From contig USJD01000189.1 of assembly GCA_900554835.1 (NCBI GenBank), positions 1 to 6,483 of the forward strand: a stretch of 6,483 bases of DNA, given 5' to 3'. The DNA is from an uncultured Prevotella sp. Lineage in GTDB: Bacteria > Bacteroidota > Bacteroidia > Bacteroidales > Bacteroidaceae. Made by a program: the position numbers and the translations under genes. The notes under the pieces were generated by a model. That model was not told where the DNA came from. It saw nothing but the letters and a program-made list of their open reading frames with translations, and did not search any database. Shown here one piece after another: positions 1-5,432 of the stretch. Every line of letters begins with the position of its first letter. Within the stretch, counting starts at the first letter, position 1.

Positions 1-36
1 TAACCTTAATAATCTAATACCATGAAAAACACACTG

Positions 37-67
37 CAAAGGTACAAAAAAAACTGCAACCTGCAAG
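37..67 (-). promoter_or_regulatory. Bacteroidota-type promoter for a gene off the left edge
   Basis: Read on the minus strand, positions 44-37 give TACCTTTG, an exact match to the Bacteroidota -7 consensus TAnnTTTG. A CTTG at 67-64, one base off the -33 TTTG, lies 19 bases upstream. Transcription would begin near position 31 and run off the left edge. An ATG at 23-21 on this strand meets a stop after five codons, so the real start of the gene is probably outside the window. The motif lies just beyond the stop of the DUF3256-like gene, so the next gene appears to be a separate transcription unit. Confidence 0.6.
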
Positions 68-93
68 TGTTTTGCATAAAACATGTATTATAT

Positions 94-732
94 TTATACT
101 TCATTAAATCTTCCCGCAATCCATTTAAACTTTCTTTGCACTAAAATAGACTGTACCTTCAATTTTTCCTCGTTAGACAGTAATGGCAGGGATACCTGAA
201 TGCGGAAGGCTTGCGCTGTGGGGAGATACTCCGTTACAAACATGACTGGCTCAAGCTTTTTCTGCAATTCCTCATACTCTTCTACACGCATCGTATCTGA
301 TTTTGGTTTAATATAACAACCTAATGAATACTGATCCTTGGTCAAATAGGAGGTTACGGGCAAAGAACACCATCCCTGATCATAGAAACGGATTTCGCTT
401 TCCTTGGATGGAGCATTGAAGGTCTTGACTACGCAAAGTATAGAATCGCCAGCCGATGAAGGCAGATATATCATTTGCAGACGAGCCACCTTACTGGTAG
501 TACACTCCAGATAATCATTTGTCAGCGTATCCATTTCACAGTCCTCGCCCAAAAGGTTCTTCACATTAGGCTTCACACCCATTTCCTCTAATTCCACCAA
601 CTCCAGACGAAGATTCCGGTCTAAGGTTGGCAGAAGAGAGTCTGGCATAGATACCCACAAATCCTTGAGCGACTTAGCCTGAACAGAAGCCACCAACAAT
701 ACCACCCACAGAAAAGCAAAAAGTTTCTTCAT
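94..732 (-). CDS. DUF3256-like secreted protein
   Basis: This encodes a 212-residue protein of unknown function, exported by a Sec signal peptide. Residues 1-19 have the basic MKK start, a hydrophobic core (LFAFLWVVLLVA) and a VQA cleavage site before Lys20. The mature part begins with the segment SMPDSLLPTL (28-37), followed by LTNDYLE (70-76). I recognise this pattern from the DUF3256 family, about 200-residue exported proteins found in Bacteroidota. The rest looks like alternating strands with four cysteines (65, 100, 122, 139), and ends in a basic stretch near KFKWIAGRF. There is no lipobox cysteine, so it is probably periplasmic and soluble. The ATG is set by the signal peptide. A terminator hairpin lies only 22 bases upstream and no clear promoter is visible between them, so how the gene is transcribed is unclear. 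Family assignment is from memory of the pattern; function is unknown. Confidence 0.85.
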   Translation of the reverse strand: MKKLFAFLWVVLLVASVQAKSLKDLWVSMPDSLLPTLDRNLRLELVELEEMGVKPNVKNLLGEDCEMDTLTNDYLECTTSKVARLQMIYLPSSAGDSILCVVKTFNAPSKESEIRFYDQGWCSLPVTSYLTKDQYSLGCYIKPKSDTMRVEEYEELQKKLEPVMFVTEYLPTAQAFRIQVSLPLLSNEEKLKVQSILVQRKFKWIAGRFNEV

Positions 733-754
733 AATTTATATTTTATCATTAAAT

Positions 755-802
755 AAGCCTCATACAACGACTCACATTACTATCAAGACGTGTACGAGGC
801 TT
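755..802 (-). terminator. Rho-independent terminator after the four-cysteine secreted protein gene
   Basis: Arms 755-766 and 791-802 form a 12-bp stem. The single mismatch in the DNA (A762 against C795) becomes a G-U pair in minus-strand RNA, so the stem is continuous only for minus-strand transcripts. The RNA 3' of the stem reads ATTTAATG and is U/A-rich rather than a clean U tract. The hairpin starts 23 bases after the stop codon of the gene at 826-1317. It also sits in the leader region of the DUF3256-like gene, so it could work as an attenuator instead of a full stop. Confidence 0.65.
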
Positions 803-825
803 TTATCTTATTTTCCTACAGAAAT

Positions 826-1317
826 CTACTTAAACTGGAATTTACCATAACGCAACTGGCAAGTCCATTTTCCCTGATAAGGAGAAACGAAAATCGTAAA
901 CAAACAGCCTATGCCCAATGGGGAATTGCCACCCTTATAGAAGGCTGTGCCACCATCTTCCTCATCATAGGAAACAGAATAGCGTGTCTTCATCTTCTTC
1001 ACCAAAGACTTCATCTTGGCGATGGCTGCTGCCTTATTAGGACAAACAAAATAGAAACGAGCCTGATTCAACTTTGTTGTTCCCTGAAGATCCTGGAAAC
1101 CGAGTTCTATGCGGTCTGCCTTGAAACCTTCAAACATCTCGTTGAGGTAAACAAGTTTGTCTGCACTCTGAGATTTAGGTGTACCATAATCTTTATTAAG
1201 CTTTTGAACTGTCTCTTCACAAGTTGAGCCGAATGCTACACCTAAAACTTCGGCATCCTGATTTGCGCTCACTGATAATGAAGAAAACAATGCCAATGCA
1301 ATTAATATTTTTTTCAT
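826..1317 (-). CDS. secreted hypothetical protein with four cysteines
   Basis: This is a 163-residue protein with a clear Sec signal peptide: MKKILIALALFSSLSVSA, with cleavage after Ala18. The mature part opens with LGVAFGSTCEETVQKLNKDYG (25-45). It then has a GFKADRIELGFQ strand segment (64-75), a lysine-rich helix near 95-112, and an aromatic C-terminal end (LRYGKFQFK). The segment order (FGS, then a helix ending in YG, then a strand pair) resembles a group of uncharacterised small exported proteins I associate with Prevotella and Bacteroides. I know no function for them. Cysteines 33, 92, 138 and 153 are all in the exported part and could form two disulfides. No lipobox is present. The ATG is supported by the signal peptide and by a consensus promoter about 30 bases upstream. 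It appears to be a single-gene unit ending at the hairpin at 755-802. An overlapping plus-strand reading frame lacks any such support. Confidence 0.85.
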   Translation of the reverse strand: MKKILIALALFSSLSVSANQDAEVLGVAFGSTCEETVQKLNKDYGTPKSQSADKLVYLNEMFEGFKADRIELGFQDLQGTTKLNQARFYFVCPNKAAAIAKMKSLVKKMKTRYSVSYDEEDGGTAFYKGGNSPLGIGCLFTIFVSPYQGKWTCQLRYGKFQFK

Positions 1318-1348
1318 GATTGTTACGTTGTTATGCTAAAAACTGTCG

Positions 1349-1379
1349 CAAAGGTACGATAAAAATAAGAAACAACAAA
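1349..1379 (-). promoter_or_regulatory. Bacteroidota-type promoter of the four-cysteine secreted protein gene
   Basis: On the minus strand, TTTG at 1379-1376 and TACCTTTG at 1356-1349 are both exact consensus matches, separated by 19 bases. Transcription should start near 1343, leaving a leader of about 26 bases before the ATG at 1317. It is one of the two best promoter matches in the window, with that of ppdK. Confidence 0.8.
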
Positions 1380-1406
1380 AAAAATCATCACTTTTTTCAA
1401 AAATAA

Positions 1407-1440
1407 GGGGAAATATCCTTAAAAATAAAGAAATTTCCCC
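1407..1440 (-). terminator. Rho-independent terminator of the toxin-antitoxin operon
   Basis: GGGGAAAT at 1407-1414 pairs with ATTTCCCC at 1433-1440, an 8-bp perfect stem. A short inner CTT/AAG pairing may partly close the 18-base loop. In minus-strand RNA the stem is followed by UUAUUUUUG, a good U-rich tail. It begins 25 bases after the antitoxin stop codon and ends the operon before the promoter at 1349-1379. Confidence 0.72.
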
Positions 1441-1465
1441 AACAAACATATTATTATTTCAAAAA

Positions 1466-1780
1466 TTACCACAAAGCTACATTCCCTATTCCTGCCATAC
1501 TAAAATGCGCAGAAATATTCATAGCCTTGAAAACTCTTGCTATTGTGGAAAAAGAAAGATTAGCCCCATTTTCCATACGAGATATTTGCGCTTTTTTAAC
1601 ACCAATCATTTTTCCAAGTTGTTCTTGGGTCAAGTGTCTTTCTTCTCTTGCCTTTCTGATAGCTTCCCCCATTAGATAAGTTTTCAGATCAGCTTCCAGC
1701 TTATCACGTCTTGGCGTACCTTTTTCCCCAATGACACTATCCATCATTTCGTCATGAGTATAAAGTTTCATTTTTTCCAT
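1466..1780 (-). CDS. XRE-family antitoxin (HigA-like) of a type II toxin-antitoxin pair
   Basis: This 104-residue DNA-binding protein is predicted to neutralise the toxin encoded just upstream and to repress their shared promoter. An N-terminal part with GEKGTPRRDKLEADL (18-32) precedes a XRE helix-turn-helix at about 39-92. Helices two and three read LTQEQLGKMIG (50-60) and VKKAQISRMENG (61-72), followed by LSFSTIARVFKAMN (75-88). This arrangement, including the GTPxR element, is usual for antitoxins partnered with Gp49-like toxins. The toxin's TGA is separated from this ATG by one base, so translation is probably coupled. An in-frame ATG three codons in is a possible alternative start. The C-terminal tail after the domain is short (about 12 residues). 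It is AT-rich like its partner. The antitoxin assignment rests on the domain plus the pairing; in isolation it would only be called a XRE regulator. Confidence 0.9.
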   Translation of the reverse strand: MEKMKLYTHDEMMDSVIGEKGTPRRDKLEADLKTYLMGEAIRKAREERHLTQEQLGKMIGVKKAQISRMENGANLSFSTIARVFKAMNISAHFSMAGIGNVALW

Positions 1781-1781
1781 A

Positions 1782-2120
1782 TCATTTATTATTAAAATAT
1801 TCTTTTCTTATTGCTTCTGCTCTTGCTATTTCTTTACTGGGAGTCTTTTGAGTTTTCTTGATAATGCCATGTGTAGCAACAACAAATGTCTGCTCATCAT
1901 TATCCCAAAATGCAAAAAGTCGATAAGAAGTTTTGTTATAAAGAGTTCTAAACTCCCAGATTTCTGAATTTTCAAGTTTTTTGAATAATTCATTATCTGT
2001 ATAGAATCTGCACTTATTGATATTATAAACTATTTTATCTTGTACCTTTTCACTTAGTGAACGCAAGAACTCCAAAGCTTCCTCTGTATAGAGGATTTGA
2101 AATTTTGGTATTTCTTCCAT
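1782..2120 (-). CDS. RelE/ParE-superfamily toxin, HigB/Gp49-like
   Basis: This 112-residue protein matches the phage-derived Gp49-like (HigB) branch of the RelE/ParE toxins, whose characterised members cut mRNA on the ribosome. The family pattern is clear. FKKLENSEIWEFR (46-58) is the basic/Trp-Glu-Phe-Arg core, and SYRLFAFWDND (65-75) is the next strand pair. VATHGIIKKTQKTP (81-94) holds His84 and the lysine-rich segment typical of the family, and a C-terminal helix runs from about 96 to 109. Arg58, Arg67, His84 and Lys88/89/91 are the likely RNA-contacting or catalytic residues, by family resemblance only. Length is normal, no frameshift is seen, and the gene looks intact. Toxin-before-antitoxin order is the HigBA arrangement. 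Base counts by hand give 17 G/C in 1921-1980 against 31 in 3001-3060 inside ppdK, suggesting different origin. The host target is not shown by the sequence. Confidence 0.92.
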   Translation of the reverse strand: MEEIPKFQILYTEEALEFLRSLSEKVQDKIVYNINKCRFYTDNELFKKLENSEIWEFRTLYNKTSYRLFAFWDNDEQTFVVATHGIIKKTQKTPSKEIARAEAIRKEYFNNK

Positions 2121-2136
2121 AAATTAATCTTTTCTG

Positions 2137-2167
2137 CAAAGTTAGGAAAAAGTTTACATATAAGAAA
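2137..2167 (-). promoter_or_regulatory. promoter of the toxin-antitoxin operon
   Basis: On the minus strand TAACTTTG at 2144-2137 fits the -7 consensus exactly, and TTTC at 2167-2164 is one base off the -33 TTTG at a 19-base spacing. The -7 element ends only 16 bases before the toxin ATG at 2120, so the leader should be about 10 bases, too short for a usual ribosome-binding site. Confidence 0.7.
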
Positions 2168-2176
2168 ACATTTCCC

Positions 2177-2196
2177 CGACTTTTTATTTAAAGTCG
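2177..2196. repeat. 7-bp inverted repeat upstream of the toxin promoter, possible operator
   Basis: CGACTTT (2177-2183) and AAAGTCG (2190-2196) form a perfect 7-bp inverted repeat around a 6-base AT spacer. It lies 9 bases upstream of the -33 element of the toxin-antitoxin operon. XRE-type antitoxins bind palindromes at their own promoters, so this is a candidate operator. On the plus strand it is followed by a T-rich stretch (2199-2205) and could instead be a terminator for plus-strand reading, but no plus-strand gene precedes it. Confidence 0.4.
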
Positions 2197-2255
2197 CATA
2201 TTTTTAACACTTTACGGTCTAAACAGCCCAACCTGTGGTACTTCCGCCCAAAACG

Positions 2256-2299
2256 AATTAAGTGGAAAGTCCGCTATTACTGGGACTTTCCACTTAATT
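2256..2299 (-). terminator. strong terminator hairpin after ppdK
   Basis: Arms 2256-2272 and 2283-2299 are a perfect 17-bp inverted repeat around a 10-base loop. The stem begins 23 bases past the ppdK TAA. In minus-strand RNA the A/U-rich base of the stem is followed by CGUUUUGGG, so the U tract is short and offset by two bases. The symmetric stem has a T-rich flank on the other side too, but no plus-strand gene ends here. It separates ppdK from the toxin-antitoxin operon. Confidence 0.75.
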
Positions 2300-2322
2300 T
2301 ATTGAGATTCAAATATTTGCTA

Positions 2323-5043
2323 TTACTCCTCTACTGCCGCCTGCGCCGCAGCCAAACGTGCGATTGGCACACGGAATGGAGAGCAGGATGCATAATTCAT
2401 ACCTACCTTGGCACAGAACTTAACTGATGATGGCTCACCACCGTGCTCACCGCAAATACCTGTACGGAGGTTAGGACGAGTAGCACGACCATTCTCTACT
2501 GCCATCTTGATGAGCTGACCCACACCCTCCTGATCAAGAACCTGGAATGGATCCACCTTCAAAATCTTCTTCTCCATATAAGCTGGGAGGAATGAAGCGA
2601 TGTCATCACGAGAGTAACCGAAGGTCATCTGAGTCAAGTCGTTGGTACCGAATGAGAAGTACTGAGCCTCTTCCGCAATCTGACCTGCTGTAAGAGCTGC
2701 ACGAGGAATCTCGATCATAGTACCAATCTCGAATTCTACCTCTACGCCGTACTCAGCGAATACCTCCTTAGAAGTAGCGAGGATGATAGCCTTCTGCTGC
2801 TTGAGCTCCTGAACGGTACCGATGAGAGGAACCATGATTTCTGGGCATGGATGGAATCCTTCCTTCTTCAATTCGCAAGCTGCACCAAGGATGGCGCGAG
2901 TCTGCATCGCCGTAATCTCAGGGAATGTGATACCGAGACGGCAACCACGATGACCGAGCATTGGGTTGTTCTCTGCCAGAGAGTTCACACGCTTCTTGAT
3001 TTCCTCTACACTTACGCCCATTTCCTTAGCCATGGTCTCCTGACCAGCCAAATCGTGTGGTACGAACTCATGGAGAGGTGGGTCGAGCAAGCGGATGTTC
3101 ACGTGGCAACCGTCCATAGCCTTGAGGATGCCGTAGAAGTCAGCCTTCTGATAAGGGAGGAGCTTGGCAAGTGCCTTCTCACGACCCTCTACAGAATCAG
3201 CCAAAATCATCTCACGCATCGCAACAATCTTCTGATCATCGAAGAACATGTGCTCTGTACGTGTCAAACCGATACCCTTGGCACCGAATGCACGAGCTAC
3301 CTCAGCATCATGAGGAGTATCCGCATTGGTACGGATTTCCATCTTGGTATATTTATCACAGAGATCCATCAGTTCCTTGAAGTCACCAGAAAGCTCTGCA
3401 GCCTTGGTCTCAATCTGACCAGCATAAACCTGACCTGTAGTACCGTTCAAAGAGATGAAATCACCCTCCTTGTAAACTACGCCCTCGATCTCAACGGTCT
3501 TTGCCTTATAATCTACGTTGATAGAGCCAGCACCAGATACGCAGCACTTACCCATACCACGAGCCACTACGGCAGCGTGAGAAGTCATACCACCACGAGC
3601 GGTAAGAATACCCTCGGCAGCAGACATACCAGCGAGGTCTTCAGGAGAAGTCTCAATACGAACCATGATGACCTTCTTGCCATCCTCATGCCACTCCTGA
3701 GCATCGTCTGCATGGAATACAATCTGACCACAAGCAGCACCTGGAGAAGCAGGGAGTCCCTGTGTGATGACCTTCGCCTTAGAGAGCGCCAACTTATCGA
3801 ATACAGGGTGCAATAATTCATCAAGTTTCTGTGGTTCGCAACGGAGGATAGCAGTCTTCTCGTCGATCATACCCTCGTGAAGAAGATCCATAGCAATCTT
3901 CACCATTGCGGTACCAGTACGCTTACCATTACGTGTCTGGAGGAACCAGAGTTTACCTTCCTGTACGGTGAACTCCATATCCTGCATATCATGATAGTGG
4001 TTCTCCAACTTATTCTGCAGCGCATCCAGTTCCTTGTAAAGTTCAGGCATAGCCTCTTCCATAGAAGGATATTTAGCAACACGCTCCTCCTCAGAGATAC
4101 CTGCACGCTCAGCCCAGCGCTGAGAACCAATCTTAGTAATCTGCTGTGGCGTACGGATACCAGCCACTACGTCCTCACCCTGTGCATTGATCAGGTACTC
4201 ACCATTGAAGAGATTTTCACCATTACCCGCATCACGGGAGAAGCAAACACCTGTGGCAGAAGTATCACCCATATTACCGAACACCATCGCCATCACAGAC
4301 ACGGCAGTACCCCACTCTGCAGGAATGCCTTCCATCTTGCGATAGAGAATAGCACGCTCGTTCATCCAACTGTCGAATACGGCGCAAATGGCACCCCAAA
4401 GCTGATCCATAGGATTGTCTGGGAAATCCTTACCTGTCTGCTGCTTGATAGCCGTCTTGAATGCCTTGACAAGATGCTTCAATTCATCTACAGACATTTC
4501 ATTGTCCAGTGTGATACCGCGCTGCTTCTTCACCTCCATGATGATAGCCTCGAATGGGTCGATATCTTCCTTGTTGACAGGCTTCATACCGAGCACCACG
4601 TCGCCATACATCTGCACGAAACGGCGATAGCTGTCATAAGCAAAGCGCTCATTACCCGTTTTACGAGCCAAGCCCTCTACTACCTCATCATTCAAACCAA
4701 GGTTGAGGATGGTATCCATCATACCCGGCATAGAAGCACGAGCACCAGAACGTACACTAACCAAAAGAGGATTTTCCACATCTCCAAACTTTGAGTTCAT
4801 CAAAGCCTCAATATGCTGAACAGCTTTCTCAACTTCATCCTTGAGAAGAGCCACTACATCTTCCTTGCCTTTTTCAAAGTATTCGTTGCACACATCTGTG
4901 GTAATTGTAAAACCAGGAGGTACAGGTACACCAATAAGATTCATTTCCGCCAAGTTGGCACCCTTACCACCGAGCAAGTTTCTCATGTCGGCCTTGCCCT
5001 CTGCCTTACCATTACCGAAAGTATAAACTCTTTTTTCGTCCAT
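2323..5043 (-). CDS. ppdK: pyruvate, phosphate dikinase
   Basis: This cytoplasmic enzyme reversibly converts ATP, phosphate and pyruvate to AMP, PPi and phosphoenolpyruvate. In anaerobic Bacteroidota it can serve PPi-linked glycolysis or PEP supply. The 906 residues are full length (family usually about 870-910). The N-terminal ATP-binding domain (about 1-345) has GGKGANLAEM (25-34), SVRSGARASMPGMMDT (96-111) and the LQTRNGKRT segment (368-376). The swivelling phosphohistidine domain (about 420-540) has GGMTSHAAVVARGMGK (484-499) with phosphoryl carrier His489. The C-terminal pyruvate/PEP barrel (about 560-906) has Arg595 in GLTRTEHMF, Arg651 in RLLDPPLHEF, GHRGCRLG (697-704), metal ligands Glu778 (GTMIEIPRA) and Asp802 (FGTNDLTQMTFG), and catalytic Cys864 in GICGEHGGEP. 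All key residues are present. Thr487, the position phosphorylated in plant PPDK, is kept, but no regulatory kinase gene is nearby. The gene is monocistronic by its own promoter and terminator. Long reading frames opposite it are codon-bias shadows. Confidence 0.99.
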   Translation of the reverse strand: MDEKRVYTFGNGKAEGKADMRNLLGGKGANLAEMNLIGVPVPPGFTITTDVCNEYFEKGKEDVVALLKDEVEKAVQHIEALMNSKFGDVENPLLVSVRSGARASMPGMMDTILNLGLNDEVVEGLARKTGNERFAYDSYRRFVQMYGDVVLGMKPVNKEDIDPFEAIIMEVKKQRGITLDNEMSVDELKHLVKAFKTAIKQQTGKDFPDNPMDQLWGAICAVFDSWMNERAILYRKMEGIPAEWGTAVSVMAMVFGNMGDTSATGVCFSRDAGNGENLFNGEYLINAQGEDVVAGIRTPQQITKIGSQRWAERAGISEEERVAKYPSMEEAMPELYKELDALQNKLENHYHDMQDMEFTVQEGKLWFLQTRNGKRTGTAMVKIAMDLLHEGMIDEKTAILRCEPQKLDELLHPVFDKLALSKAKVITQGLPASPGAACGQIVFHADDAQEWHEDGKKVIMVRIETSPEDLAGMSAAEGILTARGGMTSHAAVVARGMGKCCVSGAGSINVDYKAKTVEIEGVVYKEGDFISLNGTTGQVYAGQIETKAAELSGDFKELMDLCDKYTKMEIRTNADTPHDAEVARAFGAKGIGLTRTEHMFFDDQKIVAMREMILADSVEGREKALAKLLPYQKADFYGILKAMDGCHVNIRLLDPPLHEFVPHDLAGQETMAKEMGVSVEEIKKRVNSLAENNPMLGHRGCRLGITFPEITAMQTRAILGAACELKKEGFHPCPEIMVPLIGTVQELKQQKAIILATSKEVFAEYGVEVEFEIGTMIEIPRAALTAGQIAEEAQYFSFGTNDLTQMTFGYSRDDIASFLPAYMEKKILKVDPFQVLDQEGVGQLIKMAVENGRATRPNLRTGICGEHGGEPSSVKFCAKVGMNYASCSPFRVPIARLAAAQAAVEE

Positions 5044-5093
5044 AATCGAATAGGTTCTAATTTATTAGTTTATTGTTATTAAAATTTGTGATG

Positions 5094-5125
5094 CAAATAT
5101 ACGATTAAAAATCGGTTCTACCAAA
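5094..5125 (-). promoter_or_regulatory. Bacteroidota-type promoter of ppdK
   Basis: On the minus strand TTTG at 5125-5122 and TATATTTG at 5101-5094 are exact matches to the -33 and -7 consensus, 20 bases apart. Transcription should start near 5088, giving a leader of about 45 bases. The sequence just before the ATG (CTATTCGATT) has no Shine-Dalgarno motif, normal for this phylum. Confidence 0.8.
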
Positions 5126-5377
5126 CTTTTTACCATCTTTTTGCAATCTCGACATTACATTTTTAATTGTTTACGTACACACCATCTGCCGATAATAAAT
5201 TATAAGCAAACTTGCTATTATTTTTACAAATCGATATATACCTTATTATATATAAGGGAAAAACTTGATGATATATTAAAAGAAGCTCTTCTTCATCAAA
5301 AAGCAGAGAATCGCCACCACAGATGATTCTTTTTCATTCCGGTTTTTCACATATCTTACAAATTACTTTGGAAAAAT
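5126..5377. other. AT-rich divergent intergenic segment without a convincing gene
   Basis: About 250 bases separate the ppdK promoter from the promoter of the methyltransferase gene. A 61-codon frame on the plus strand (5141-5326) starts with TTG, is rich in Tyr/His/Ile/Lys, matches nothing I recognise and has no good promoter. Two small hairpins are visible. CCTTAT/ATAAGG at 5241-5257 has a 5-base loop. AGAATC/GATTCT at 5307-5330 is followed by TTTTC and looks like a weak plus-strand terminator. I found no second full TAnnTTTG motif in the interior on either strand. It may be only spacer, a decayed gene, or hold a small RNA; none of these is supported well. Confidence 0.4.
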
Positions 5378-5408
5378 TTTCATTTTTTACAAAAAAGTAG
5401 TATCTTTG
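5378..5408 (+). promoter_or_regulatory. Bacteroidota-type promoter of the RNA methyltransferase gene
   Basis: TATCTTTG at 5401-5408 fits the -7 consensus exactly. TTTC at 5378-5381, one base off TTTG, is 19 bases upstream. The leader to the ATG at 5433 would be about 20 bases, AT-rich, without a Shine-Dalgarno motif. Confidence 0.75.
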
Positions 5409-5432
5409 CACTCAAAAATTTAAATATCAATC

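Noticed and set aside
21..23. Minus-strand ATG just downstream of the left-edge promoter
   Set aside because: It reaches a stop after five codons, so it is not a gene start; the true start is probably outside the window.
61..93. Possible terminator after the DUF3256-like gene (6-bp stem, arms 68-73 and 78-83)
   Set aside because: The stem is almost all A-T with a 4-base loop and no U tract, so too weak to call.
790..1227. 145-codon plus-strand frame
   Set aside because: It overlaps the signal-peptide-bearing gene at 826-1317 and begins inside the terminator hairpin. It has no promoter or recognisable domain.
2851..4794. Long plus-strand open frames opposite ppdK (321 and 305 codons) and shorter ones nearby
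   Set aside because: They lie wholly antisense to a full-length ppdK with every catalytic motif. Their translations are Thr/His/Leu-rich with no domain I recognise, as expected from the complement of a codon-biased gene.
5141..5326. 61-codon plus-strand frame in the divergent gap
   Set aside because: TTG start, no promoter at proper spacing, odd composition (many Tyr, His, Ile) and no recognised family. Kept only as part of the intergenic description.
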